DNA of 64,000 nt from Bacillaceae bacterium JMAK1. Lineage in GTDB: Bacteria > Bacillota > Bacilli > Bacillales > Marinococcaceae. This document shows positions 1 to 12,254 of the stretch, one piece after another. Location: the NCBI GenBank assembly GCA_012970285.1, contig JIBW01000004.1, positions 416,683 to 480,682 of the forward strand, given 5' to 3'. The notes beneath the pieces were generated by a model. It was not told where the DNA came from and did no database searches. It saw nothing but the letters and a program-made list of their open reading frames with translations. The stretch's first letter is position 1; each line of letters begins with the position of its first letter. Made by a program: the position numbers and the translations under genes.

Positions 1-1
1 T

Positions 2-679
2 GCTGGGGCATTCATAATTGATACGTTTATCTCTTCATTTGGATTTTACATTAATAACTTTGTAACGCTTCACACGTACCGGGGTGACAATGAATGGTTA
101 GGTTTTTGGATGTTGTTCTTCTTTGCATGGTTCATTGGATTTGCACCGATGATGACGATGCTCATTGCAAGAATTTCAAGGGGACGTACAATTAGAGAGA
201 TTATTATGGCTGTTGCTGTGATTTCGCCACTAATCACGAACTTCTGGTTTAGTGTTGTTGGTGGATCAGGGATCTTTTATGAGATGGAAAACCCAGGAAG
301 TGTATCTGGTCCTCTTGATGAAGGCGGATTGCCTGCAGCAATTATAGCGATTGCAGAGCAGATGCCATTTGCTGTTATTATGCCGTTTCTCTTCTTGATT
401 CTTGCGATCCTCTTCGTTATTACAACAGCAGATAGCATGACGTATTCCATTTCAATGAGTATGACAGGAGAAGGAAATCCTCCGAAGTTTATGCGTGTTT
501 TCTGGGCAAGTATCATGGCGGTAGTAGCAGCAATTCTCATCTTTATTGGTGAAGGTAGTATTGATGCATTGCAATCGTTTATCGTTGTAACGGCAGTGCC
601 GGTTGCACTCTTAATTACACCGTCAATCTGGCATGCACCAAAGATTGCGAAAGAACTTTGGCGCGAGCAAAATAAATAA
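2..679 (+). CDS. BCCT-family betaine/choline/carnitine transporter, 3' part (5' end outside window)
   Basis: The reading frame is open from base 2, so only the last 225 or so residues are present. BCCT proteins import glycine betaine, choline or carnitine with Na+ or H+ and are about 500 residues long. The visible part carries the family stretch WFIGFAPM followed by ARISRGRTIREI, and later the ITTADS motif of the helical core, with several hydrophobic membrane segments. It ends in a charged cytoplasmic tail (WREQNK). Substrate cannot be told from this fragment. An osmolyte role (OpuD-like) is inferred from the family. Confidence 0.9.
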   Translation, partial: AGAFIIDTFISSFGFYINNFVTLHTYRGDNEWLGFWMLFFFAWFIGFAPMMTMLIARISRGRTIREIIMAVAVISPLITNFWFSVVGGSGIFYEMENPGSVSGPLDEGGLPAAIIAIAEQMPFAVIMPFLFLILAILFVITTADSMTYSISMSMTGEGNPPKFMRVFWASIMAVVAAILIFIGEGSIDALQSFIVVTAVPVALLITPSIWHAPKIAKELWREQNK

Positions 680-700
680 TGGAAAAATATGCATGAATTA

Positions 701-735
701 AATCCCCCTTTTCCATACTAAGGATGAGGGGGATT
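701..735 (+). promoter_or_regulatory. Hairpin whose 3' arm covers the yurZ ribosome-binding site
   Basis: AATCCCCC (701-708) is complementary to GGGGGATT (728-735). The right arm overlaps the G-rich Shine-Dalgarno (721-732) just ahead of the yurZ ATG at 739. No T-tract follows, so it is a poor terminator and could instead mask the ribosome-binding site. Confidence 0.4.
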
Positions 736-738
736 GTT

Positions 739-1119
739 ATGCCAAAAGATCAGAATTTCATTGAGGAAGTATTGCTTGATTATAAAGAAGGCATGGATTA
801 TGTTTCGGAACAATTGCCTCGGTTGACCCGGAAATATCACGCGTTTACAGAAGTGTGTTTTTCTAAAGGGAAGCTGCAAACGAAAGAAAAGCAACTGATG
901 GCGCTTGCGATTAGTGTGGCAATGAATGATGACTATTGCATGGTTTATCATACAAAAATGTGTGTAGATGAAGGGGCGACAGAGGCTGAGATCCTTGAAG
1001 CGGTAGGTGTAGCAGCTGCTTTTCGAGCGGGACCTTCGTTAAGTCAGGCAGCCACGCTTATTCGAGATGCAATCGAGGCTTTTGAGAAAGAGCAAGATTC
1101 ATCAAGTAATGATAATTAA
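739..1119 (+). CDS. yurZ: Carboxymuconolactone decarboxylase / AhpD-like protein YurZ
   Basis: 126 residues. The ATG at 739 is chosen over one at 724, which lies inside the Shine-Dalgarno. The fold is the all-helical CMD/AhpD family, which includes decarboxylases and thiol-based peroxide-defence enzymes. The usual CxxC...H active site is reduced to C67-M-V-Y-H71, with C75 nearby, so the first cysteine of AhpD is absent. It sits just upstream of sufC, as yurZ does in B. subtilis. The biochemical role is unknown; a redox or Fe-S stress role is only inferred from context. Confidence 0.8.
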   Translation: MPKDQNFIEEVLLDYKEGMDYVSEQLPRLTRKYHAFTEVCFSKGKLQTKEKQLMALAISVAMNDDYCMVYHTKMCVDEGATEAEILEAVGVAAAFRAGPSLSQAATLIRDAIEAFEKEQDSSSNDN

Positions 1120-1180
1120 GCAATCCGTTGAACAAATGCAATACATTGAAACCTGTAGAATAAACCTGCATAATGGGAAA

Positions 1181-1208
1181 AGAGAATCCAGAGCGGTTCT
1201 CTTTTTTA
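1181..1208 (+). terminator. Rho-independent terminator after yurZ
   Basis: AGAGAA (1181-1186) pairs with TTCTCT (1197-1202), extended inward by one wobble and one GC pair, then a run of six T. Confidence 0.65.
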
Positions 1209-1225
1209 CGAATACGCCCATGCTC

Positions 1226-1254
1226 TTGATGGAAGATTGAATTTGTTATAAAAT
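1226..1254 (+). promoter_or_regulatory. Probable sigma-A promoter of the suf operon
   Basis: TTGATG (1226-1231), 17-bp spacer, TAAAAT (1249-1254). Directly downstream are two direct repeats of TGAGAATA (1260-1267 and 1271-1278), placed where an operator could act. They resemble Fur half-sites, but the arrangement is not a classical Fur box. Confidence 0.55.
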
Positions 1255-1319
1255 AAGAATGAGAATAGATTGAGAATATGCTACCTATTCGTTGTAGCTT
1301 AAATAAATGGAGGTAGATT

Positions 1320-2105
1320 ATGACTGCATCAACATTAACGATCAAAGACTTACACGTCGAGATCGAAGGTAAAGAGATCGTAAAGGGCTTTAACTTAGAA
1401 ATTTCTGGCGGCGAAATCCATGCCATTATGGGACCAAACGGAACAGGTAAATCAACACTTGCTTCTGCAATTATGGGGCACCCAAGTTACGAAATCACAA
1501 AAGGTAGCGTAAGCCTTGACGGTGAAGACGTTCTTGAAATGGAAGTTGACGAGCGCGCTCGTGCAGGGATGTTCCTTGCTATGCAATACCCAAGTGAAGT
1601 AACAGGCGTTACAACTTCTGACTTCCTTCGTACTGCAATTAACGCACACCGCGAAGAAGGCGATGAGATTCCATTAATGAAGTTCATCAAGAAGATGGAC
1701 AAAAACATGGAAACACTTGATATGAACGAACAGTTCTCTACACGTTACTTGAACGAAGGTTTCTCTGGTGGAGAGAAGAAGCGTAACGAAATTCTTCAAC
1801 TTCTTATGCTTGAGCCGAAAATTGCCATCTTAGATGAGATTGACTCTGGTCTTGATATTGATGCACTTAAAGTCGTATCAAACGGAATCAACAACATGCG
1901 TGGAGAGAGCTTTGGTTGCCTAATCATCACTCACTACCAACGTCTACTCAATTACATCACACCAGATCACGTACACGTGATGATGCAAGGACGTATTGTG
2001 AAGTCTGGCGACGCTAGCCTAGCTCAACGTCTTGAAGCAGAAGGTTATGATTGGATTAAAGAAGAGCTCGGAATCGAAGATGAGCGTGTAGGACAAGAAG
2101 CATAA
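1320..2105 (+). CDS. sufC: Fe-S cluster assembly ATPase SufC
   Basis: 261 residues, full length for SufC. It is the ABC-type ATPase that with SufB and SufD forms the cytosolic scaffold on which Fe-S clusters are built. Walker A GPNGTGKS lies at residues 38-45, the signature is the SufC form SGGEKKRNE rather than LSGGQ, and Walker B is ILDEIDSGLD. A strong GGAGG precedes the ATG. It is the first gene of sufCDSUB, transcribed from the promoter near 1226-1254, with sufD starting 18 bases after its stop. Confidence 0.97.
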   Translation: MTASTLTIKDLHVEIEGKEIVKGFNLEISGGEIHAIMGPNGTGKSTLASAIMGHPSYEITKGSVSLDGEDVLEMEVDERARAGMFLAMQYPSEVTGVTTSDFLRTAINAHREEGDEIPLMKFIKKMDKNMETLDMNEQFSTRYLNEGFSGGEKKRNEILQLLMLEPKIAILDEIDSGLDIDALKVVSNGINNMRGESFGCLIITHYQRLLNYITPDHVHVMMQGRIVKSGDASLAQRLEAEGYDWIKEELGIEDERVGQEA

Positions 2106-2123
2106 GAGACGGAGGTGCAGAAT

Positions 2124-5087
<2,964 letters not shown>

Positions 5088-5133
5088 TAAGACCATCACC
5101 AATCGGTGGTGACATTTGAAGGAGGTCTTTCAC

Positions 5134-6531
5134 ATGGCTAAGAAAATGCCTGAGATTGGCGAATACCAATATGGGTTTCATGATAAAGACGTTTCCATTT
5201 ATCGTTCAGAACGTGGACTAACAGAAAACGTCGTTAGAGAAATTTCCAAGATTAAAGATGAGCCTGAGTGGATGCTTGAGTTCCGTCTTAAGTCATTGGA
5301 GCAGTTTTACAAAATGCCAATGCCACAATGGGGCGGCGATTTAACAGAGCTCGACTTTGATGATATTACGTATTACGTAAAGCCTTCAGAGCGTTCTGAG
5401 AAATCTTGGGATGAAGTTCCTGAAGAAATTAAGAATACGTTTGATAAGCTTGGGATTCCTGAAGCAGAGCAAAAATACCTTGCAGGTGTTTCTGCACAGT
5501 ACGAATCAGAAGTTGTTTATCACAACATGCAAGAAGACTTGGAAGAACAAGGTATCATCTTTAAGGATACAGACACTGCGCTTAAAGAAAATGAAGACAT
5601 CTTCCGTGAGCACTTTGCGACGGTTATTCCTCCAACTGACAACAAGTTCTCTGCATTGAACTCTGCAGTATGGTCTGGTGGTTCATTCATCTACATGCCA
5701 AAAGGTGTGAAAGCTGATTCACCACTTCAAGCGTACTTCAGAATTAACTCTGAGAACATGGGGCAATTTGAGCGTACACTCATCATTGCGGACGAAGGAA
5801 GCTCCGTACACTATGTTGAAGGGTGTACAGCACCGGTTTATTCAACAAACTCACTTCACAGTGCGGTTGTTGAGATCATCGTTAAGAAGGACGCATATTG
5901 CCGTTACACGACGATTCAAAACTGGGCTCCAAACATTTACAACCTCGTAACGAAGCGTGCGACAGCTGGTGCTGGCGCTACGATGGAATGGGTTGACGGG
6001 AACATCGGTTCAAAACTTACGATGAAGTACCCTTCAATCATCATGACAGGTGAAGGCGCACGTGGTAACGTCCTCTCTATTGCAATTGCAGGGAAAGGTC
6101 AACACCAAGATGCGGGTGCAAAAGCATACCACTTGGCACCAAACTGTTCTTCAACGATTGTTTCGAAGTCAATTTCGAAGCAAGGTGGTAAAGTATCTTA
6201 CCGCGGAATCTCTCACTTCGGACGTAAATCTCAAGGGTCGAAGTCGAAGATTGAGTGTGATACGTTGATCATGGATAACGAGTCAACTTCTGACACAATT
6301 CCATACAACGAAATCTTCAACGACGACATCATGCTTGAGCATGAAGCAACGGTATCGAAAGTATCTGAGGAGCAACTCTTCTACTTGATGAGCCGTGGTC
6401 TGAGTGAAGAAGAAGCAACAGAAATGATCGTAATGGGCTTTATCGAGCCATTCACGAAAGAACTTCCAATGGAGTATGCGGTTGAAATGAACCGTTTGAT
6501 CCGTTTCGAAATGGAAGGTTCGATTGGTTAA
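5134..6531 (+). CDS. sufB: Fe-S cluster assembly scaffold protein SufB
   Basis: 465 residues, equal to B. subtilis SufB. The ATG at 5134 is chosen because AAGGAGGT (5119-5126) precedes it and the protein then begins [15 protein letters not shown]. SufB is the core scaffold on which the cluster forms, together with SufC and SufD. It is the last gene of the operon, 46 bases after sufU; a small hairpin (about 5093-5110) lies in that gap and may affect mRNA processing. Two terminators follow. Confidence 0.97.
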   Translation: MAKKMPEIGEYQYGFHDKDVSIYRSERGLTENVVREISKIKDEPEWMLEFRLKSLEQFYKMPMPQWGGDLTELDFDDITYYVKPSERSEKSWDEVPEEIKNTFDKLGIPEAEQKYLAGVSAQYESEVVYHNMQEDLEEQGIIFKDTDTALKENEDIFREHFATVIPPTDNKFSALNSAVWSGGSFIYMPKGVKADSPLQAYFRINSENMGQFERTLIIADEGSSVHYVEGCTAPVYSTNSLHSAVVEIIVKKDAYCRYTTIQNWAPNIYNLVTKRATAGAGATMEWVDGNIGSKLTMKYPSIIMTGEGARGNVLSIAIAGKGQHQDAGAKAYHLAPNCSSTIVSKSISKQGGKVSYRGISHFGRKSQGSKSKIECDTLIMDNESTSDTIPYNEIFNDDIMLEHEATVSKVSEEQLFYLMSRGLSEEEATEMIVMGFIEPFTKELPMEYAVEMNRLIRFEMEGSIG

Positions 6532-6572
6532 TCAAATCATCCCTGGATTCAATGAGGGTTAATAATTTCGAG

Positions 6573-6644
6573 AGAGTTTACGTAGGCACTGCCTACGTAA
6601 ACTCTTTTCGAGTAGAAGACGGACTTTTTAGTTCGTCTTTTTTT
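6573..6644 (+). terminator. Two consecutive terminators after sufB
   Basis: The first is a 16-bp perfect inverted repeat (arms 6573-6588 and 6590-6604 or so; inner pairs must open to form the loop) followed by TTTT. The second is an 8-bp stem with one wobble (6617-6624 / 6631-6638) followed by a T-run. The pair isolates the suf operon from the downstream gene. Confidence 0.85.
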
Positions 6645-6669
6645 CACATCGGTATGTAGGGGGAAGCGT

Positions 6670-7956
6670 ATGAAAAGGTGGTTTTTATTGATTATAAGTT
6701 TTATGCTCATCCCTTCTTGTGATGACCAAATGAGTTTTCTGCCTGGTGGGGGCACAAGTACGGGCAATCAAGGGGTAAACAGTACATATGAGATGAAGTT
6801 AGAACAAGAAGACGATTACTATCGTGCAACGGTTTCAATAGATATTCGCAATCATTCGAATGATTCATGGAATGAATTAATGTTTTATTTTGAACATTCC
6901 TTGCAACCTTTTGACATTGAAGTAACGGTTAATGAAAATGAAGCAGAGATGAGGCAAGTGCAATCATGTTTTGCGATTGACTTAGATGACTATATTCGTC
7001 CAAATGATCGAGCCGCTGTTGAATTATCGTATCGGTTTTATCCGGGAGAAGCGGGGAGCGTTCAAGCGATCCAACCTTGGTATCCTTTACTGGGTGATTA
7101 TGTTCAAGGAGAATGGCAAGTGTTTGAATCAATCGACTCAAATAATATGATGGCTAGATTAACCAAAAATGATTATACGCTGACGTATGATTTACAAGGT
7201 AAACAAGTCATAACATCTGCAGGTGAAAGGGTGGACGGATCAACGATTGAGATTGAAGATACGGATCTTTTTTCTACTATAGTAATGCCTGATGAGATTG
7301 ATAAAATAGAATCAACAGTAGGTGATACGGATGTTGTTTCAGTTAACGTTCATCCATCTGATGTTGACATTGCCTTAGAAAAAATTAAACAATTGGAAGC
7401 TATAATCGGTTCTTATCCAGGCAATCAATTGATTCTTGTAGAAGATGAACACCAGACCATGTTTAACTCGCCGGGAACTTTTGTACTTAGAGATAACATA
7501 CAAGGAAGTGGTGAAAACGGTTGGAGCGCATATGAACTCATTAATCTTTGGTATAATCATCTCCATTTAGAAGATCCGCAAACAGATTTTTGGATTAAGA
7601 ATGTACTAGATATGATGACTCTGGAAACGTATCATGGGAATTTCAGTGTTGAGGCTCTTCAATCACAAATGGACGAAGATGTGGGGTACGTTCTCCCCGT
7701 AAATCTTCATCGTGAAAATTATAATTACAATGAATTTCGCCTTTTTACTCAAGTACTACCGAGAGTAGCAATTTGGGAACTTATCGAAGAGAGTTGGCAA
7801 GATGATAATGTGCAGGAAGCTCACAAACAATTTTTGTCTGAATTCAGTCACGAGTTTATGGGTGAGAGAATTTCTACAGAGGATATGGCGGAATTTTTAT
7901 GTGAGTACTTTCACATCACGGAAGAAGAACTACACAATTACATCGTAATTGAATGA
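6670..7956 (+). CDS. Putative lipoprotein resembling a catalytically dead M1 aminopeptidase
   Basis: 428 residues. An N-terminal hydrophobic segment ends in IPSC, a plausible lipobox with the lipid-modified Cys near residue 17, so the protein is probably membrane-anchored outside the cell. The first half has beta-rich stretches like the N-terminal domain of M1 peptidases. In the region where M1 enzymes have HExxH-x18-E, this protein has Y288-E-L-I-N292 and, at the third-ligand position, N311, followed by a TLETYH stretch at the place of the usual FAxY. All three zinc ligands are replaced, so peptidase activity is not expected. It stands alone between the suf terminators and yunF. The family call is by motif reading only. 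Confidence 0.55.
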   Translation: MKRWFLLIISFMLIPSCDDQMSFLPGGGTSTGNQGVNSTYEMKLEQEDDYYRATVSIDIRNHSNDSWNELMFYFEHSLQPFDIEVTVNENEAEMRQVQSCFAIDLDDYIRPNDRAAVELSYRFYPGEAGSVQAIQPWYPLLGDYVQGEWQVFESIDSNNMMARLTKNDYTLTYDLQGKQVITSAGERVDGSTIEIEDTDLFSTIVMPDEIDKIESTVGDTDVVSVNVHPSDVDIALEKIKQLEAIIGSYPGNQLILVEDEHQTMFNSPGTFVLRDNIQGSGENGWSAYELINLWYNHLHLEDPQTDFWIKNVLDMMTLETYHGNFSVEALQSQMDEDVGYVLPVNLHRENYNYNEFRLFTQVLPRVAIWELIEESWQDDNVQEAHKQFLSEFSHEFMGERISTEDMAEFLCEYFHITEEELHNYIVIE

Positions 7957-8011
7957 AATGCACAACGCTCTCGTGATAAACTAGAACAATAGAGAGCGAG
8001 CGGTGATTGAG

Positions 8012-8875
8012 ATGATTTATGTAGGATTAACGGGTTGGGGAGACCACGATCAATTGTATACAGATCAGACGAGAGCAACAGATAAACTTTCTACGTATGC
8101 GAGCTTTTTTCCGACGGTTGAAGTTGATAGTACGTATTATGCAGTTCAACCACATTCTACGTGGCAAAAGTGGATGGATGAAACGCCTGATAACTTCAGA
8201 TTCATCGTCAAAGCATATGCTGGGATGACAGGACAGTTACAAGAAAAGCCTCCTTTTGAGTCGGAAGCAGTGATGTTTCAAGCATTTAAGGAGTCGTTAC
8301 ATCCAGTCATGCAGTCTGGGAAGTTAGCGATGGTGCTTTGCCAATATCCGCCGTGGTTTGATTGTACGAAAGAGAATGTCCAAACACTTCGGCAGATGCG
8401 AACGTACTTAGATGGCTTGCCTGTTGCGGTAGAATTCCGTCACCAAAGTTGGTATGAGGAACACTATCGACAGAAGACGATTCAATTTCTATCAGAACAT
8501 CAGTTTATTCATTCCGTGTGTGATGAGCCACAAGCGGGTGTTGGCTCGATTCCAATTGTACCGATTGCGACAACGAAAGGAAAAACGCTCATTCGACTTC
8601 ACGGTCGTAACCGGGCAGGTTGGCGTAAAGAAACGGCGGGGGCGAATTGGAGAAAAGTTCGTTATCTTTATGACTACAATCTAGAAGAAATCGATCAATG
8701 GATTAATTATGCCGAGCAGTTACACGCACAATCAGAGGACATTTATGTTATTTTTAATAACAACTCTGGCGGACATGCCTCTGATAATGCACGAACGTAT
8801 ATGGAGCGTGCGAATTTATCGTATGAAGGGTTAGCACCAAAGCAACTGTCCCTTTTCAGCGAAGAAGAGCGGTGA
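8012..8875 (+). CDS. yunF: DUF72 family protein YunF
   Basis: 287 residues, beginning MIYVGLTGWGDHD as in B. subtilis YunF. The ATG at 8012 is preferred over the GTG at 8003, because GGTGA (8002-8006) serves as its ribosome-binding site. DUF72 proteins are predicted TIM barrels related to nuclease-like enzymes; the biochemical function is not established. The C-terminal YVIFNNNSGGHA motif is typical of the family. It is followed after four bases by yunD, so the two are probably cotranscribed. Confidence 0.9.
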   Translation: MIYVGLTGWGDHDQLYTDQTRATDKLSTYASFFPTVEVDSTYYAVQPHSTWQKWMDETPDNFRFIVKAYAGMTGQLQEKPPFESEAVMFQAFKESLHPVMQSGKLAMVLCQYPPWFDCTKENVQTLRQMRTYLDGLPVAVEFRHQSWYEEHYRQKTIQFLSEHQFIHSVCDEPQAGVGSIPIVPIATTKGKTLIRLHGRNRAGWRKETAGANWRKVRYLYDYNLEEIDQWINYAEQLHAQSEDIYVIFNNNSGGHASDNARTYMERANLSYEGLAPKQLSLFSEEER

Positions 8876-8879
8876 GAGT

Positions 8880-10274
8880 TTGAGTAAAGAGACCGTATAT
8901 TTTTACCATACTAATGACTTGCATAGCCAACTGTCACAATGGCCGAAGATTGTCCACTATCTTGAAGAGAAAAAAAGGTTACATGAAGATCAAAATGAAG
9001 ACGTTTTGTTTTTTGATCTCGGTGATCATGCGGACCGTGTTCATGCCATTACTGAAGCGACAAGTGGAAAAGGCAATATCGAGCTACTCAATGCATCGCC
9101 TGTTAATTATGTGACAATCGGCAACAATGAAGGGATTACGTTTTCTAAAGAAAGCTTAGATCACTTGTATGATCAAGCGGAGTTCGACGTGATCGTTGCG
9201 AATTTGTTCAATGAGAATCACATAAGACCACCATGGTGTGTGCCAAGTCGTGTCCATACGCTACAAAGTGGGACAACCATCGGCATGCTCGGATTAACGG
9301 CAGCGTTTTATCCATTTTATACAGAGCTTGGCTGGGTAATTGAAGATCCAATTGTAACGTTAGAACGAGAACTACCAGTTTTAAAACAACAATGTGATGT
9401 TGTCGTCTTGCTATCACACCTCGGTTATTTCATGGATGAACGGATCGCAGCGGACTATGATATTGATGTAATCCTCGGTGCGCATACGCATCATCGGTTA
9501 GATCCCGCAATAGAACTTGAAGATACTCTGATTGCACAGACGGGGAAGCTTGGAACTCATCTCGGTAAAGTAACGCTTCATATCGATCAAAAGAAAGTAT
9601 TATCGAAAGAAGGAACACTTCAATCGATCGACGCTACTGCTGAAAGCTCGTTGGAAACAAATGCCGTGTTACAGCGTTTACAACAGTCCGCAGATGCATC
9701 GTTTCGTGAAGGGGTCGCCGTGTTAGACAGACCGCTTGATATTTCGTGGACAGAACCTTCAACGTTTGCGTCATTTTTAGTCGAACATTTACGGCAGTGG
9801 TGCAACACGGAGATCTCAATGATGCACAGTGGCATTATTTTAGCATCTCTACGTGAAGGAGCGGTTACGAAAGGTGATTTGCACCGAATCTGCCCCCATC
9901 CAATCAATCCATGTATCGTTGAAGTGAAAGGAAGCAATATTATAGCAGCGATCGAACGATCGTTCACAAGTAAGATGGTACATTTACCATTAAAAGGCTA
10001 TGGATTTAGAGGGGTAAAACTTGGGATAATGGTCTTTGCTGGACTTAACGTTGAAGTTATTGAAACGACTTCAGGTGAATACGAGGTTCTTTCTATTTTA
10101 AAAGACGGAAGCCCTCTTCTAGAAGACAAATGGTATACGATTGCTGTGCCAGATATGTTAACGTTTGGGAATCTTTATCCTGAGATTGTGCAAAGTACAA
10201 ATAAACGATATTTGATGCCTGAACTGATTCGCGACGTTTTGTTATGGGCGTTGATGAAAAACAACAAACAATGA
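8880..10274 (+). CDS. yunD: 5'-nucleotidase-like metallophosphoesterase YunD
   Basis: 464 residues with a TTG start at 8880, four bases after yunF stops. The N-terminal metallophosphatase domain shows HTNDLHSQ, FDLGDHAD, GNNEG, LSHLGY and GAHTHH, the metal ligands of the 5'-nucleotidase/UshA superfamily. The C-terminal half matches the substrate-binding 5'-nucleotidase domain. No signal peptide is visible, so it is probably cytoplasmic. The natural substrate is not defined; nucleotides are inferred from the family. Confidence 0.9.
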   Translation: MSKETVYFYHTNDLHSQLSQWPKIVHYLEEKKRLHEDQNEDVLFFDLGDHADRVHAITEATSGKGNIELLNASPVNYVTIGNNEGITFSKESLDHLYDQAEFDVIVANLFNENHIRPPWCVPSRVHTLQSGTTIGMLGLTAAFYPFYTELGWVIEDPIVTLERELPVLKQQCDVVVLLSHLGYFMDERIAADYDIDVILGAHTHHRLDPAIELEDTLIAQTGKLGTHLGKVTLHIDQKKVLSKEGTLQSIDATAESSLETNAVLQRLQQSADASFREGVAVLDRPLDISWTEPSTFASFLVEHLRQWCNTEISMMHSGIILASLREGAVTKGDLHRICPHPINPCIVEVKGSNIIAAIERSFTSKMVHLPLKGYGFRGVKLGIMVFAGLNVEVIETTSGEYEVLSILKDGSPLLEDKWYTIAVPDMLTFGNLYPEIVQSTNKRYLMPELIRDVLLWALMKNNKQ

Positions 10275-10280
10275 CGACTT

Positions 10281-10305
10281 GCCTATACGAAGAAAATAGG
10301 CTTTT
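10281..10305 (+). terminator. Weak hairpin after yunD
   Basis: GCCTAT (10281-10286) pairs with ATAGGC (10296-10301), followed by TTTT. It is short and may only partly terminate. Confidence 0.45.
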
Positions 10306-10352
10306 CATAGACTACTAAGAATGACTGATAATCGATGAAAGGCGGGGGTTAA

Positions 10353-10655
10353 ATGTTAGAGATGGAACCGGTAGAAATTGATGGGCAGTTGTTTAGTGCT
10401 GTTTCAATGAAGTTACCAAAAACGAACTTTATGGCAGTGACGAACAGTGTAGGGTACATTATGTGTGGGGCACTTGATGTTCAATTATTAAATGATAAAC
10501 TAAAAGACCGTGGCATTGTCGCTGGTCGAGCAGTAGGCGTTAGAACGATTGATCAACTACTTGATGCACCACTTGAGTCGGTGACGATTGCTGCAGAAGA
10601 GTTAGGCATTACCGTCGGTATGACGGGCAGAGAAGCTTTATTGAAAATGAAATAA
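10353..10655 (+). CDS. yunC: DUF1805 family protein YunC
   Basis: 100 residues, the normal length of YunC. A GGCGGGGG ribosome-binding site precedes the ATG. It shows the family pattern with a MCGALD motif and a [10 protein letters not shown] loop. The fold is known for the family but no activity is established. In B. subtilis yunC sits between yunD and yunB; here thyA and dfrA are inserted between yunC and yunB. Confidence 0.9.
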   Translation: MLEMEPVEIDGQLFSAVSMKLPKTNFMAVTNSVGYIMCGALDVQLLNDKLKDRGIVAGRAVGVRTIDQLLDAPLESVTIAAEELGITVGMTGREALLKMK

Positions 10656-10663
10656 TAGCATTT

Positions 10664-10694
10664 GCGCATCAATACAACACTCGTATTGGTGCGC
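10664..10694 (+). other. Stable hairpin without T-tract upstream of thyA
   Basis: A 12-bp stem with one wobble: GCGCATCAATAC (10664-10675) and GTATTGGTGCGC (10683-10694). No T-run follows, so it looks like an mRNA-stabilising or regulatory structure in the yunC-thyA gap rather than a terminator. Confidence 0.5.
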
Positions 10695-10716
10695 CATCTA
10701 TAAAGGGGTACAAACG

Positions 10717-11679
10717 ATGAGTAAGAGCGAACAACAGTATTTAGACCTTCTCCAAGATGTATTAAACAATGGCGATAAAAAATCCGATCGGACAGGCACA
10801 GGCACAATTTCGGCTTTTGGTAAGCAAATGCGTTTTGATTTGTCTGAGGGATTTCCAATGCTTACAACAAAGCGAGTACCATTTAAACTCATTAAGAGCG
10901 AGTTGTTATGGTTCTTAAAAGGTATGACGAACATTCAATATTTGCTTAAGCATAACAACAACATTTGGAACGAGTGGGCGTTTGAACGGTATGTGGCAAG
11001 TGATGCTTACACTGGGCCTGATATGAAAGACTTCGCACTTCGTGCTGAACAAGACGAGCAGTTTAAAGAAGTGTACTTACGAGAAATGGCATCGTTTAAA
11101 GAACAAGTCTTAGCTGATGATGCGTTTGCGGCGAAATATGGGGAGCTTGGAGACATATACGGAAAACAGTGGCGTGCGTGGAAAACGACGACAGATGAGA
11201 CGATTGATCAAATTGCTGACGTGATTGAAATGATCAAAACGAATCCTAATTCAAGACGTTTAATCGTATCTGCATGGAACCCAGAAGACGTTCCTACGAT
11301 GGCGCTACCACCATGTCACACGTTGTTCCAGTTTTACGTCGCAGATGGCAAGCTTTCATGTCAATTGTACCAACGTTCAGCGGATTTGTTTTTAGGTGTT
11401 CCGTTTAACATTGCCAGTTACGCGTTGTTGACACATCTGATTGCAAAAGAGTGTGGCCTTGATGTAGGCGAATTCGTTCATACGATTGGTGATGCTCACA
11501 TTTATACAAATCACATCGACCAAGTGAACGAACAATTATCAAGAGACATGAAATCTCTACCAGAATTAGTCATTCAAGAACAAGCTCTTGAGCGGTCGAT
11601 TTTTGATTTTGATATCGATGATATTGTATTAAAGGAATATGACCCACACCCAACGATCAAAGCACCGATTGCGGTCTAA
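10717..11679 (+). CDS. thyA: Thymidylate synthase ThyA (long, L. casei type)
   Basis: 320 residues. It methylates dUMP to dTMP using methylene-tetrahydrofolate, releasing dihydrofolate. The catalytic nucleophile is C200 in [10 protein letters not shown]. The protein has the roughly 50-residue insert (from about residue 90 to 145) that marks the L. casei-type enzyme (about 316 residues) and is absent from the 264-residue E. coli type. It is followed after 15 bases by dfrA, which recycles the dihydrofolate it makes. Confidence 0.97.
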   Translation: MSKSEQQYLDLLQDVLNNGDKKSDRTGTGTISAFGKQMRFDLSEGFPMLTTKRVPFKLIKSELLWFLKGMTNIQYLLKHNNNIWNEWAFERYVASDAYTGPDMKDFALRAEQDEQFKEVYLREMASFKEQVLADDAFAAKYGELGDIYGKQWRAWKTTTDETIDQIADVIEMIKTNPNSRRLIVSAWNPEDVPTMALPPCHTLFQFYVADGKLSCQLYQRSADLFLGVPFNIASYALLTHLIAKECGLDVGEFVHTIGDAHIYTNHIDQVNEQLSRDMKSLPELVIQEQALERSIFDFDIDDIVLKEYDPHPTIKAPIAV

Positions 11680-11694
11680 GGAGGCAAAGAACAC

Positions 11695-12183
11695 ATGCTA
11701 TTATCGATGATTGTCGCACATGATTTCAATCGTGGGATTGGGAAAGACAACAAGATGCCGTGGCATTTACCAGCCGACTTTAAATACTTGAAAGAAGTGA
11801 CGACCGGTCATGCCCTCATTATGGGACGCTCTACGTTTGAATCGATTGGCAAGCCGTTACCGAAGCGTCGCAACATCGTCATTACGAGTCAAACGGATTG
11901 GTCATTTGAAGGAACAGAAGTTGTCCAGTCGCTAGACGAGGCAATAGAGCGTTGCAAGGATGAAGAGGAAGCCTTTATCTTTGGAGGTAGTTCGGTGTAT
12001 GAACAAGCAATTGATCGTGTCGAGAAAATCTATGTTACGGAAATCGAAGCGTCGTTTGAAGCGGATCGCTACTTTCCTGATTACAAAAACGGCGAATGGA
12101 AACTAACGTGGGAGAAATCAGGAACCGTCGATGAGAAGAACAAGTATCCACATACATTTAAGCAATACGAACGAGTAAACTAA
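11695..12183 (+). CDS. dfrA: Dihydrofolate reductase
   Basis: 162 residues. It reduces dihydrofolate to tetrahydrofolate with NADPH. Family features are visible: the N-terminal GIGKDNKMPWHLPADF active-site loop (the substrate-binding acidic residue is the D of PADF), the MGRSTFESIG cofactor motif and FIFGGSSVY. AAGGAGG lies upstream of the ATG. It forms an operon with thyA. I see no sign of trimethoprim-resistance-type divergence. Confidence 0.96.
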   Translation: MLLSMIVAHDFNRGIGKDNKMPWHLPADFKYLKEVTTGHALIMGRSTFESIGKPLPKRRNIVITSQTDWSFEGTEVVQSLDEAIERCKDEEEAFIFGGSSVYEQAIDRVEKIYVTEIEASFEADRYFPDYKNGEWKLTWEKSGTVDEKNKYPHTFKQYERVN

Positions 12184-12254
12184 ATTATAATGGAATTCTC
12201 ATGGTTGAACACGTCCCTTCCTGCATATACATCATGCTAGGAGGGGATTTTTGT

